From Siphonodentalium dalli (Eukaryota; Mollusca; Scaphopoda; Gadilida; Siphonodentaliidae): DNA of 64,000 nt. Of this stretch, positions 47,900 through 59,675 are shown piece after piece. Below the pieces are notes generated by a model. That model saw only the letters and a list, made by a program, of their open reading frames with translations. It was not told where the DNA came from and made no database searches. Position 1 is the stretch's first letter. Each line of letters starts with the position of its first letter. The stretch spans positions 133,494,087 to 133,558,086 of the forward strand of contig CP136061.1 of the NCBI GenBank assembly GCA_032622095.1, written 5' to 3'. A program made the translations under genes and the position numbers.

Positions 47900-48960
47900 T
47901 ACTAGTATATCTATGTATCAATGGGCCACATAACATGTACAAGGACTGGATATTCACATTGGTGGCAGGTTACCGTATCTCAATGTGGATCGTTATAGTT
48001 TCTGTATTCAGAAAGTTGTTGGTCAGATTGCCAGATCATATCAGCGATGTCGGGGAACTGGATGTCTATAGTCTCCCCATATTATGTTACCCGGTACCTC
48101 AATAGTTCCCAAAGTAGTGGTATCTAGGAACTGGGTGCATGTCCATCACGGTGAACGAAAGCAGGTGCCAACTCGCTCAGATTCCAGCATGAATTGGTCA
48201 GCTAAAGTACCCACCACGCATAATAACACATATCCATGCAAACCATCCATTTGTTTGGCCTCGGACCGTCAGAATCTAGGATAGCCCAGGTAGAGGCATA
48301 GCGATACGTAGGACTGCTTAGTCAAAATTTTAGTGGTGACCAGATAACATACACCGGTATATGACTATTCCTCTAGTTTACCTGTGTCGTTGGATTTGGG
48401 AGGCATTTGCGAGTCATCTGGGGCGGTGTATTCCACGTATCGATCCCGAAAGTGGGACGCCAGTGTTCTTGTCTCTAATGATGTCTAGATTATCCATATT
48501 ATGTATCCATATTGTGGTGGTCAATTTCAAGAGAAGTCACTGTACTCGAACAGCGGTAAAAAGCGTGACCTACACGGCTACACGTATATCTAGCAATGTC
48601 AATATATTCTTATACTGGGACTGGGCAATATATTCTTATCCTGGGACTGGTATTCCAGCAGTGGTCGGTAAAGTTAGCCATATCCAGAACATGCATGGCT
48701 GCCCATAGAGTACTTCTGCAGTGGTGACCAGACTACCAATATCCGATATCCTGGAATTAGGGTGCAGATCGAGCGCTCCAATATCACCCATACACATCCT
48801 GAAACTAGGCAACCAATGTGCCAGTTTCCAGTGATGAACGGATTGCCAGTATTCTGGAATCGTGTGATCATTGTGCACATCTCCGCTTATGATCAAATTC
48901 CCTATACACCGCTTGACCAGGGTACCCATCTATGACGGTGGTCCGATGTCACACTCACGG
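47900..48960. other. Degenerate repetitive interior of the TIR transposon
   Basis: Loose repetition of words such as AGTGGTGACCAGA, CAATATCC, TGGAACTGG and their complements. It supports overlapping short frames on both strands, none with a recognisable domain. Possibly an old tandem array. Confidence 0.35.
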
Positions 48961-50189
48961 AGACTCAACATTCTTCAATTCTGTAATTCAGGACTTTGCC
49001 TGGTAGTACCAACTCTTAAGTATGTAACTTTTTAAATTTTGATAATAAAACCACCAAATTCTCTTAAGTATATTATGAAGAAGCAAGGTATAGCCAATCG
49101 TATATGTAACTTGTGTTGCCAGCATTGCCAAAGAAAGTATTCTGACTCATGCCAACATTCCGCCTACACTTACATGGTCAAGTCATTTGGAAGTTGTATA
49201 AAATGTGTAGCAGCAAAGTAGAATAATCCAATCTTCTGATAATGTTTTCTTTAGTGAGAAACCAACGCTATTCATGCTGTATGAGAATATAGGAGATTCA
49301 AATGTTTCCGTGTGGAAATATTGTCTTGATTGAAGTCAATTAAGCATATCAGTGGTTGCACTGTGGACATGTCGCTTACCACCAGATTATGTTTACACAT
49401 TCTGCTACAAATTGGACCGATCTCAAAACGTGTAGCTTTGGCGCCGTAAATCACACGACTTATCATGCCAAGTGTGTATCCATAGCAAGTATACCACGTA
49501 GCACATGTTACAAGTTAAACGAATGTTTGGCTGAACCTGGCTATTATCACCCCCTTCAATGAAATCAGTAGAAATGGTTATTTATTTGTCACAGAAAGAG
49601 GTACCCTTCTAATGCATTCTTTCTTCAAATTTGTATTTTGCCCTAACGCTTACTGGCTGTGTTATTGCCACTCATGACTGAAAACATCTATTCTCAAAGC
49701 ACATCAAGTGCATTGATGACAGAATATTGAGACATACTGTTAGGGGTTGAATATGATTTCGATAATTCGCCGACTTGACCTTATTCAGTTTAATTTTCAA
49801 AACAGGTATACATTTTGGCTAGTACTACATGTACCTTCGTTGATAAGTGCCATGTGCTGGCGAGACATGGGTTCCAATTCTGATCATTGGATATTTTATT
49901 CATCCAAATAACGTATCTGTTGGTGTCAAAATAATCATCGGAACACCAGCGAACATCATTCACTTCGAGTGGTATGTAAGCGCATCATTCCAATTTAAGA
50001 AACTGATGTTTGTTTGTTTTATTGGGGTTAATGGTCGTTTTAGCTGCTATGTCACATCATGGCATATCATGTCAGATTTACAGGTGGAGGAGAGGCTGTG
50101 CAGAGGATATATCTCACTGAGAATAAATCACTGAACACAGGAAAGCAATTGACAAACTTTCCCAATTACATGTACATGAATCCCTGTGT

Positions 50190-50297
50190 GTGCCAGATTC
50201 GAATCAGTTTCACCATCACTAATTGGAATGGTTTATGTTTGTCTAATGCAACACGTACCTTACCAACTGAGCCACTTTACGCCCCCACTTATATTGG
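50190..50297 (-). repeat. tRNA-derived SINE-like segment
   Basis: In reverse complement, TGGCTCAGTTGG at 50263-50274 is an A box, and GATTCGAATC near 50197-50206 resembles a B box, about 68 nt apart. The start GGGGGCGTAAAGTGGCTCAG also resembles a tRNA 5' half. The spacing is long for a tRNA, so a SINE is more likely. It lies inside the TTA-flanked transposon. Confidence 0.45.
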
Positions 50298-50568
50298 ATA
50301 TAATTATGATTGTTGCAATATGTTTGAATAAAACATCTAACCTGATACGCCTAAACCATTCCCTCTCCCAAGTGGTAATTGATAACATGGCACAATTTTA
50401 AGTTCAAGGTCACCAAAAACAGCCCAACTCTCATATAAAGCCCCCAAATATCACAATGTCTGTCATATTATATCTCCCCAGTTTGGAGTAATGAATAATA
50501 TGCACAATTCATACCTTTTTAGCCCCCTTATGCACATTCCAGACAACCTATAGTGAAAATTCATGTTG

Positions 50569-50599
50569 ATGACCTTGACCTTGACCTCAAGGTCATATG
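50569..50599. promoter_or_regulatory. Half-site cluster near the right end of the transposon
   Basis: TGACCTTGACCTTGACCTCA followed by AGGTCA: four AGGTCA-type half-sites in mixed orientation, mirroring the left-end clusters as part of the inverted ends. This end has no perfect DR1. Confidence 0.45.
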
Positions 50600-50903
50600 A
50601 GGGGGTCTGCCAATTTGGGTCTCGCTTCGAACTGAACCCGCACGGTCTACTCTATATGTGTACCAATTTTCATGCTTTTATCCAGATTTGCACACCCCAT
50701 CAGCTTACATCCTCTACTATTAGGGACGTATTTAGATGTTATCTACATGTGTGTTAGCCTGTCTGCGGACTTTTCTATATAGTTAGTCCAAATAGCTGTT
50801 GGTGTTTTTGTATCAAAGTTTGAAGAATTTTATTTTATTTTTTGGCTTGGCAATATAAAATCAAAATCGCTAAATATTTGTGAGTTTTAATTAGCTCAGC
50901 AAA

Positions 50904-51357
50904 TTAAAGGTGCTCAATCCGATTAAGCACCCCTAAAATTACTATTTCTGTGACTTCAGGGGTAAAAAAAAAAATTTGATTCGAGTCGAGTAACCCACCC
51001 ATCAAAGCTCAGAGTTATTAGATATTAATTTTTGAAGTTTGCAATTATGCGTACTAATAATTGCCCCTAAGTTTGTAATTTTCTCGAGATGTATAATTTT
51101 CACAGAAACACTTATTCAAACAGGCGAAGCTGGATAACTCTAAAATCAAGCGTATTAATAACGCAAATTTTACTGAGACCATCATTTTGACGGCGTGTTT
51201 CTGGGCCAGAAACAATAGAAATAACAAAACTTCAAAAAACAATCTGATCACTATGAGCGTTGATAGGTAGGTTACTCGTCTCCAATCAATTATTGTTTAT
51301 CCCCGAAGCCAAAGAAATCGTAATTTATGAGGGCCTGATCGGATTGAGTACCTTTAA
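50904..51357. mobile_element. GGTACTCAATCCGAT-family MITE, copy 3
   Basis: TTAA at 50904-50907 and 51354-51357. The left TIR reads AGGTGCTCAATCCGAT (one change), the right is ATCGGATTGAGTACCT. The minus-strand 65-codon frame inside it recurs in copy 4 and is a repeat shadow. Confidence 0.75.
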
Positions 51358-51424
51358 GTGTTCCGATTTAATGCAGCTTGTCGACACGCAATATTGACTC
51401 AACTTACATGATTGGGGGAGGAGC

Positions 51425-51445
51425 CACTCTATGACGTCACTCAGT
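51425..51445. promoter_or_regulatory. CRE-like site in duplicated unit
   Basis: TATGACGTCACTCA follows a GGGGGAGGAGCC stretch; the same block is at about 54480-54498. TGACGTCA is a full CREB/ATF consensus, overlapping an AP-1-like TCACTCA. No transcript can be assigned. Confidence 0.3.
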
Positions 51446-51631
51446 CGATTTAATCCCTCGTGTATTCGTAAAAAATAATGCCGGGCATTCTTAAAAAATA
51501 ATGCCCACGGGCATTCTTAAAAAAGAATGACTGTTGGCGTTAAAATAATGTTCATGCGATCAAAACGCTTGAGCGTTCTGCCAGATAAGAGCCCTGTCCG
51601 GACAAAGGGATAACACGCCGGTGGGTTTTAA

Positions 51632-54600
51632 TTAATTCGAATTGGGACTCGCCAGTTGAGCGACGTTTCTTCCGAAGTTTGTCGTTGCGCTATGGATTCG
51701 GACAGTGTATGTGAGCAATATATTACTATATTTCTTTCTTGATATAAAGTTGCCCCATCTAATTCGACATCAAATACATTAACATTCCATAATAATTTAT
51801 CGGGCAATAAAACATGAAAAATAATGGTAATGATGTAAAAACGCTCTTTATTAAATGTGATTTTTCCAATATTCTGGCGCCAAACAACACGATACCTGGT
51901 AAAACTGTCTTATTATTAATAAGTCGAAAGCACACAAGAATCTTGCATAAATGGGTTTACTGATTATTTCTCATTGTTGTCTTGTGTAGAATACGCATGA
52001 ATAGAAGTATTATAGTGTTCAATCGTATGAGGTATTTTGAATTTTCAATTATTATCAGAAGGAAACCTACATGATGTACTTGCTTGAATTTTAAGTATCA
52101 TCCTATGGTTTATACACATGGGCGTGACCAGACGTGACTCAGAACAACATGACAATTTAGTTTCGCACACCCACCCCCTTCATGATGTTTCAAAAGGTAT
52201 CATAACATTTCCAGTTATTGGACAATTCTTACATGACATGGGCCACCCCCGTTGTTAGCGATTTCCCATCGTATTTGCATGATTTCCAAATATTCACTCA
52301 CCACGATGACCTTACATGTACCTTTAAGTGTCGCCCACAGAAGTTAGCAAATGGTTAGTGCGCAAATGTATGACATGTATTATCTTTTCTTCGAAACGGC
52401 ATACAATCGCGTAAATAGTGACTATATATATCGTTCCAATATATAATTGATTAGTCATCAGCGACGTGGCTAGAGGGCTCCTGTGATTTCCCGGCTGCAT
52501 CCCGCCCCTTTTAACAAGACCGAGCTCGCAATGTCGTGTAATTTCATTTGCTTCCCACCCCGTGGTTTGGAATTTCCTAACTGTACCAATTGTGGGGAGG
52601 AATCATGAAACAATTTGAGCCCGAAACCTGTAAAATCCTAGCATCTATAAAAAAAAGTCTAACTCCATGAAAACTCATGCCTCGATTATTTTTTTTTTAA
52701 ATTCAGTTAATAATGGAATGTGGTATGCTAGCATTAACCATGGGGTTTTCGCAGTGAGTAAATGTGCACACAATTTTTTTTTCAAACACCAAAACCTCGT
52801 TTTAACTGGATCGCTGATGTTCAACAACGACACTTTCAATGCATTTTGCATACTTATGTGAACAGTATTGTAACATTGACAGTCATTTTATCGCCAAATA
52901 TTGCTTGAATCTCGGTTCTGTTGACCACTTACCCCTTGAGATTGTATCGATTGTAAAACGACTCGTGCTTCAAGAAAAGTAAAAAAAAAAAAATCCATGT
53001 CTTATCGACAATCAACACAAGAACGAAACCAATCCATTGTTCAACATTTTCTCTTGGTGATAATGATTTTACAGACCAATGCGAACGCCTTACGTACCTA
53101 TAATGTTCTCCCTAAAATGTTCAAGTTCGGCACACGTGCTAGATCATGCCATGAATCTTTACTCTGGCTATATACCCCTGTATATATCATTTTCCATATG
53201 TTCAAACCCTGGGAACCATTTCTATTATCTTCTGATGGGGTTGAAGATTGAACAAACCACGCAGGGAATATATTTCTGTGTTAATACTTGTTCCTTGAAT
53301 ATAAATTCCCAGCTCGATGTTGCAAGATTTGTGTAGCTTTGTGAGCCAACATCAATGAAATTCCAAGCGACACATAGTACAATCGATTAATTCAAGTCCC
53401 CCAAACCATGCAAACTCGAGTTAGGACCTTTACCTGCTATAAAATACAATGCTATTACGGAACAGTTATAACCGAGCATTATATGTTAACTGCATTTTTT
53501 TTCAATGTTATAAAACTTCCCTGTCAGAGCAAGAGAAAGTTACCATGTTTTGAACTAGTGGAGTATGATATCTTGGCGAAGCCAGAGTAGATATGCATGA
53601 CATGTCTATACACATGGATATACGCTATTCTGTTTCAATTTGATACTGGAAATGTTATATTTTTTCTATGCTTCACCATTGTATTAAAAATAACCATGTG
53701 AGCACTTTCTCGTTCAATAAGTAACGTATAGTTAAAATCTGTGTTAAACGGTTTTGTGTTTATTTGACCGACTTAGGGACGTATTTAGATGTTATCTATA
53801 TGTGTTTTAGCCTGTCTGCGGACTTTTCTAAATAGTTAGTCCAAATAGCTGTTGGTGTTTTTGTATCAAAGTTTGAAGAATTTTATTTTATTTTTTGGCT
53901 TGGCAATATAAAATCAAAATCGCTAAATATTTGTGAGTTTTAATTAGCTCAGCAAATTAAAGGTACTCAATCCGATTAAGCACCCCTAAAATTACTATTT
54001 CTGTGACTTCAGGGGTAAACAAAAAATTTGATTCGAGTCGAGTAACCCACCCATCAAAGCTCAGAGTTATTAGATATTAATTTTTTAAGTTTGCAATTAT
54101 GCGTACTAATAATTGCCCCTAAGTTTGTAATTTTCTCGAGATGTATAATTTTCACAGAAACACTTATTCAAACAGGCGAAGCTGGATAACTCTAAAATCA
54201 AGCGTATTAATAACGCAAATTTTACTGAGACCATCATTTTGACGGCGTGTTTCTGGGCCAGAAACAATAGAAATAACAAAACTTCAAAAAACAATCTGAT
54301 CACTATGAGCGTTGATAGGTAGGTTACTCGTCTCCAATCAATTATTGTTTATCCCCGAAGCCAAAGAAATCGTAATTTATGAGGGCCTGATCGGATTGAG
54401 TACCTTTAAGTGTTCCGATTTAATGCAGCTTGCCGACACGCAATATTGACTCAACTTACATGATTGGGGGAGGAGCCACTCTATGACGTCACTCAGTCGA
54501 TTTAATCCCTCGTGTATTCGTAAAAAATAATGCCGGGCATTCTTAAAAAATAATGCCCACGGGCATTCTTAAAAAAGAATGACTGTTGGCGTTAAAATAA

Positions 54601-54683
54601 TGTTCATGCGATCAAAACGCTTGAGCGTTCTGCCAGATAAGAGCCCTGTCCGGACAAAGGGATAACACGCCGGTGGGTTTTAA
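51632..54683 (+). repeat. ~3.05-kb tandem duplication, copy 2 (uninterrupted)
   Basis: Directly follows copy 1 at the junction GGGTTTTAATTAATTCG. Both units start and end with TTAA. It lacks the 4.8-kb insertion and so shows the pre-insertion sequence. Differences from copy 1 are sparse single bases and homopolymer lengths (e.g. GGGG versus GAGG near 52030). Confidence 0.93.
53957..54409. mobile_element. GGTACTCAATCCGAT-family MITE, copy 4
   Basis: Paralogous to copy 3 through the tandem duplication. TTAA at 53957-53960 and 54406-54409; here the left TIR keeps the full AGGTACTCAATCCGAT. Confidence 0.78.
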
Positions 54684-54689
54684 CTAAAG

Positions 54690-55330
54690 TTATCATCTGA
54701 CATCTGGAATCCAAAAGCGAACTAACAGACAGACATGCAGCATAATACATCCCCTTTTTTAAACAGGCATATATGGGTGCATATAAACAATCAGTTAGTA
54801 TCCAAACACTATCCCCACTGGAATTATGTAGCAAAAACCTGAGATTAAGAACTAAAATTCCAACCATATCCACTGTAGCATTTCAGAGAATACAACGGTT
54901 GAACCACGCACAAATGTAAACATTTACTACTTTATTCAGGGCACCTTATTGAGTATAAACATTACTGAAATGATTGTCCCACTACTATTATACTAGTCAC
55001 TGACTTTAATTGTTGTTTTCTGACTATTTGGATAAATTATTTTGGCATGATTGTTTATTATTCCATCAGCAGGTCCGGGAACACCTCACTGGATTGTTTC
55101 ACATCACTTTAATTTGTCTTTAAAAGCACATCAGGTTATTGGATATTTACCAGGCCATTTATAAGGCTATCATGGCTATGGTTTACATAGTGTCATCAGT
55201 ATTCTGTGAATTAAAGTGCAAAATGCAGTGATTATTCACCCCCCCCCCCCCCAATTGCCCCTGTTTTTTTAATCTCCAGTTACCCTTCACAGGTATTATT
55301 TTATTTAGTCTTATTCCATACCATGACACT
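54690..55330. other. Stretch without recognisable gene
   Basis: No supported gene; a poly-C run lies near 55239. Confidence 0.4.
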
Positions 55331-55335
55331 TAGAA

Positions 55336-55787
55336 GTACACAATCTGCTAGACATTATTTGTTTGGACTCTTTTCCATAGGTAGGGAATTTAGACCTAAA
55401 TTCAACAAACATACAACATAAGGCTTTTTGTTAAAGGTGCACAATCTGATCTGATTGTCCCCGGATCATCCAGTTACAACATGAACAACAACGGAAATTT
55501 ACACCGAAAGCCAATAGTCATCCAACATTACTTTTCATAATGTTATCTTCCGAAATTGATTTGCGATGACCTTGCAAATCTCAATATCTTGTATATCTGC
55601 ATATTTCTAGAAGAAGTCAGTGGAATGTTTGGTAGGCTGACAAATAATCGAGGTGGATAAAATTAACAGATTTGATAACTCAGAGCTTTGAGGGATAGGA
55701 TCCTCAACTCAAATAAAATATTATTTAAACCCGAAGCTGAAGAAATAGTTATTTAGGGGGCGTCAAATCAGATTATACATCTTCTAA
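55336..55787. mobile_element. Dispersed repeat joined to a diverged GGTACTCAATCCGAT-type MITE
   Basis: 55336-55444 (AGTACACAATCTGCTAGACA onward) is identical or nearly so to 63891-64000. From 55431 it reads TTAAAGGTGCACAATCTGAT and continues into a degenerate family member that ends near CAAATCAGATTATACATC at 55787. Confidence 0.6.
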
Positions 55788-55955
55788 GTGATGCGTATTT
55801 ATATAAAAACTTACATGTACAGTTGTAAATTGAATACATCCAAGTTCCAACTTTGGTCCAGTGGATGTCTTCCAGTCAATTTACTTCCACAGCAAGACTT
55901 CTAGCTGACAGTCCTCTATAAAATATAACATACAGGTCTTATAAAATGATACCAA

Positions 55956-56206
55956 CAAGCCTTGAAATAGTGTGTCTGTCATTTGCAGAATGAGGTCCCC
56001 AGAGAAAGAATTTAGTAATGGTACCCCACATAGTGGGCTAGCATCACCAAATTCACCCTCTGTGAACCTCCTTCTGCTGAGGTGTAAGCAGCATGAGCTC
56101 TCCAGAGGGTGTATTTGGTGATGCTAGCCCACTGTGCGGGGTACCATCACTAAACTCACCCTCTGGGGACATCATTCTGCAAATGACAGGCACACCATTT
56201 CAAGGC
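55956..56206. repeat. AATGAGGTCC-family hairpin, copy 4 (largest)
   Basis: Outer arms GCCTTGAAATAGTGTGTCTG and CAGGCACACCATTTCAAGGC enclose inner arms CAGAATGAGGTCCCCAGAG / TCTGGGGACATCATTCTG. Further inside, TAGTAATGGTACCCCACA pairs with GCGGGGTACCATCACTAAAC. The ~250-bp whole can fold on itself. Confidence 0.75.
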
Positions 56207-56765
56207 TTGGACATGCACTAGTATATGAAATGACATGTACATCTATAGATTTACTTAAAATGTCACATATTGTTCTGGATATAAATCTTTTCAATGTACT
56301 GGCCACGACATATAGGATTTCAAACAAAGAAAACATTATTGCAGGCATGTCATACATGTAGCATGGTTTGATGACAGGTGAAATACCCATCATGGGTGGG
56401 GGTGTTAGTAATCACATTCTTCATGACTTCGGGGCGGGCGGCCTTCATTTAGGTTATAGTTTAGAAATAACATTTATCAAAGTATGATAATTTCCTCAAG
56501 AAGATACTATTATATAGTATAGCATAATTATTATATGAATGTGATATTATTCACAAAACACGCTTTGTGTCAGAGAAAATGCAAGTCGAGCAAAAAGAGC
56601 AGTGAATTGTTTATAAGCAGAGTCACGATAATGCATCATTTCCTTATATTTGGATTTGTGTTTGGTGCATCTACAACTTACAACTCACAATACTATCATA
56701 GTAAATTCCTTATTTGGTCTGTATTACCATATTTTAGTTAAGAGAGAATCCTAACTGGATAAGGG

Positions 56766-57075
56766 GGTGAGCTCGGAAAATAATTCAGGCACGTATGCTG
56801 ATTTTTACTTTTCGACCCTAGTTGGGACTCACTCATCACCACATCCAAATTGTTTTTCTGTTTTCGGCAGTTTTTTCAACCATATTTGGACACCCAACCC
56901 CCATTTTATCACTAAAACAGAGATTTGCGAGGGTGGGGGGGGAATTCACTGTAAATAGCTGTATATGAATTTCTGTGCATTCATGGATGTTAACATAACA
57001 TGTAAATAGGAATGTGTCATTTTGGGGTCATTCGCCTAAAAAAAACATGGCTGCCAGTGGCCATCTTGGATTTCA
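56766..57075 (+). repeat. Dispersed ~300-bp repeat, copy 2
   Basis: Plus-oriented counterpart of 24757-25065, with CAGGCACGTATGCTGATTTT at its start and CATGGCTGCCAGTGGCCATC near its end. Confidence 0.65.
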
Positions 57076-57160
57076 AAATTTGCAACAAAATACAACACGA
57101 TAACTGCCTGCAGCCAGTTTAGCAGTTAGAATTACATTATTTCTCTTATTCTAAGGTGTT

Positions 57161-57330
57161 TTAAAGGTACTCAATCCGATCAGACGCTCCTAAATTACTA
57201 TTTCTTTGGCTTCGGGGTTAAAATATATTTGAATCGTGTCAAGGAACCTACCTGTCAAAGCTCAGCGTGATCAGATATAGATTTTTCAAGTTAGTTATTT
57301 AAATTCTTTCTGGGCCAGAAACTAGAGTTT
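57161..57330. mobile_element. GGTACTCAATCCGAT-family MITE, copy 5 (truncated)
   Basis: Begins TTAAAGGTACTCAATCCGAT and keeps CTTCGGGGTT and GTCAAAGCTCAGCGTGATCA, but stops after CTGGGCCAGAAAC without a right TIR. Confidence 0.7.
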
Positions 57331-57499
57331 AAAGGAATACGGTCCTGAAAAAACAATATTATTTTCTTTCAATATACCGATAATATATATATAAAATGTC
57401 CATTGGGCGCATATAATCTAATATTCGGCCGCCAATCGTTATTTTTATAACGATTAAAAAAAATTCCGAAGTTAGCCGAAGATTTTGTTGTAGACGAAG

Positions 57500-57576
57500 T
57501 CACGTGATCATCAGCCCGATCACGTGATTGTCACATGTAAACATAATCATAGCACGTGATCGATCACGTGGTAACT
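57500..57576. promoter_or_regulatory. Cluster of four CACGTG E-boxes
   Basis: CACGTG at 57501, 57521, 57553 and 57565; three are in TCACGTGA or GCACGTGA context, the kind bound by MiT/TFE and USF-type bHLH-Zip factors. They lie 100-170 bp upstream of an open frame at 57669. Function is inferred from motif density only. Confidence 0.4.
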
Positions 57577-57668
57577 CATTGACAACGCATAGATACGCGA
57601 CGGCGGTATTTTAAGATTGCATGTAGTCGATCGCGGCCTTTGAAGATTGTCGCGTTATCACACTGCGA

Positions 57669-57968
57669 ATGCAAAACTTCGCCGAAAACATCGCCTTTCT
57701 CGTAATTAAATGTCTTTATCGTGTTATTATTACTATTATTATATGTATCGCGATGTGTTGTTACTATAAAGCCATGCCCGTATATTATTCAGTTTTGCGC
57801 GCATTTATCTATATAAACGCGTGCTCGTGTTTATTTATATTTTTTCGTTACCGGAATAATCCAAGTTATATTATATATGCATATCAAGATTGCATATATA
57901 CGCGAAGACTTGCACAGTTATTAGGCAATTATCATCTCGTAAACATTCCAATTTCCAGATGCCATTAG
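57669..57968 (+). CDS. Unrecognised 99-codon ORF, possible small membrane protein
   Basis: I do not recognise this protein. It starts MQNFAENIAFLVIK and has two hydrophobic stretches (residues ~9-30, rich in I and C, and ~45-60). The tail is basic and tyrosine-rich and ends ISRCH. A canonical AATAAA is present about 10 bp after the stop (TCAATAAAGG, ~57979), and a CACGTG cluster precedes the ORF by about 100 bp. These contexts are suggestive, but AT-rich DNA yields hydrophobic frames by chance and there is no homology support. Confidence 0.2.
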   Translation: MQNFAENIAFLVIKCLYRVIITIIICIAMCCYYKAMPVYYSVLRAFIYINACSCLFIFFRYRNNPSYIIYAYQDCIYTRRLAQLLGNYHLVNIPISRCH

Positions 57969-58429
57969 TCGTGTGTCAATAAAGGGCGTTTCGTTTTAAT
58001 TTATCGTAACGCGGTAAAACAACACAAAATTGGTTTATTGCTGTCGGATTTAATGAATTATAATCAAGTCATTCATTACCAATATGATATGATAAGTTCA
58101 TTTTTCCTTGGTTATGAATCATGTATATATTTGGGCAATATGGTGTTTATATATATTTCGGAATATTGCTTCCCCCACCCCAAAACAATCTAGCCGACTG
58201 TCACTGATGGAAATTCACTGCATCTATGCATGGTTATTGGCCTATAAAATTAGCACTCTAGCGATGCGGTATATTGAATATCCAGGTCATAAATCGACCT
58301 CTATGTGTCAATTACGCATAACAATAGGGTTATAACACATATAAATGTTCGCCGTGGTTCGTTTAAACATCCAATCATATATAACACATTTTGAAGGAGG
58401 GATAATAATCCGGTTTAATATGGAATCAC

Positions 58430-58830
58430 ATATTCAAGTGCTCTTTATTCGCAATATATCGTAATAGTGAACGCTCTTTATTGCGTCAAGGTAAAGGGAC
58501 TCGACTTAGAACAGTTGTTCTAGTGATTGTTTACTGATTACAACAATACAGGTCAATACATGTACATGAACTTCCGATATGCATGCTTTATATATCCTTC
58601 CGTCATTGTCATAGCAATTTCCGCTTTATTAAACTCGTTTTATTCGTACCATATTAGGAAAACTCCAAACATGGAACGCTCTTTATTGAGCCATGGTGAA
58701 GGAAATGGGGACTCGACTTAGAATAGTTGTCATCGTGAATTATTCATCAACTTACTCCCCACTTTAACTGCAATTGTATGTATTCGTAACCATGACTGAC
58801 TCGTCAAATTAAATGCTCTTTATTTGGTAT
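58430..58830 (+). repeat. Diverged ~200-bp direct repeats with CGCTCTTTATT
   Basis: GAACGCTCTTTATTG at about 58472 and GGAACGCTCTTTATTGAG at about 58673 are each followed by a similar block (GG-GACTCGACTTAGAA-AGTTGT). Further TGCTCTTTATT occurrences are at about 58440 and 58812. Confidence 0.6.
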
Positions 58831-59489
58831 ATGTTATCGGTTTATGATTTTGCGCAACGGGTTTCCCACAGAAATCCTGCCAAATGTCACGTAAACGAAC
58901 ATCGTTTGGAAATCAATACAGCATATGCCTAACTGAGAGTCACTAGAATGAATGAATGATTGTAAATACGGGACACTCGGGGCATATATACGGAAAATTA
59001 AAACAACATCGCGAACACGCACCCGAATAAAGTTCACATGCCGGCTCGTGTTTTTATAAGCTTTATACGCAAGTGTTATCTACCCCGCTCAATCGTCCCT
59101 CTATATTTTTTGTCAAAACAATACCGTAACTTTCCAAACAGCACTTAAGACAAATCACAAGTGAAGATAACTTACCGCGCGATGACAATTCACCATGTGT
59201 ACACAATGCTATTGATATATATATTTCTTTATTTCCTCCATTAATGAAGAGCTCACAGAGATATACATGTAACATATACACAGTTCAAAAGAAAAAGACA
59301 AGAAAAGCACAAGTCATACAAGACGGAGCATAATAATACAGTTATATGAAATACAGAGTATTAAGACAACGCATCGCACTTGTTATGTACAATATGTATA
59401 TGATAACGAGATCGCACACCCAATCACACGTACAGCGTATTCGCAGCACTCAGACAGGTATCTGCGGATCCGCTATGCGCATATACACC

Positions 59490-59495
59490 TCTCTC

Positions 59496-59545
<50 letters not shown>

Positions 59546-59625
59546 TCCCATATCTCTCTCCGCTATATCTTTCTCTCACATATGCGCGCACCCTCGCACA
59601 CACAGACACGCCCTCTCTATCTCTA

Positions 59626-59675
<50 letters not shown>

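Larger units (their letters stand above)
45895..50719. mobile_element. 4825-bp TIR transposon with TTA target duplication
   Basis: Begins TAGTAGAGGCTCTAAGG and ends with inverted CCTCTACTA. TTA flanks it at 45892-45894 and 50720-50722, and the uninterrupted site GACTTAGGGACG exists at 53770-53781. The TIRs are imperfect over ~150 bp, sharing GGATAAAAGCATGAAA, GCGAGACCCAA and TGACCTTGAGGTCAAGGTCA. No transposase was recognised in any frame, so it is probably non-autonomous or decayed. A 3-bp TTA duplication would suit PIF/Harbinger or CACTA-like elements, but the ends do not decide this. Confidence 0.85.
43751..51631 (+). repeat. ~3.05-kb tandem duplication, copy 1 (interrupted)
   Basis: Parts 43751-45894 and 50723-51631 correspond base for base to 51632-53775 and 53776-54683, with rare substitutions. 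Removing the 4825-bp insert and one TTA leaves 3053 bp against 3052 bp in copy 2. The unit begins TTAATTCGAATTGGGAC and ends GGTGGGTTTTAA. Short frames conserved between copies (e.g. 45116-45370 and 52997-53251) reflect recent duplication, not evidence of coding. The 3' third includes a GGTACTCAATCCGAT MITE and a TGACGTCA site. Confidence 0.93.

Noticed and set aside
50722-54683. Initially read as a 3-kb LTR retrotransposon with ~908-bp LTRs (50723-51631 and 53776-54683)
   Set aside because: The interior has no gag/pol and also occurs at 43751-45894 adjoining the insert; a tandem duplication with one interrupted copy explains all junctions.
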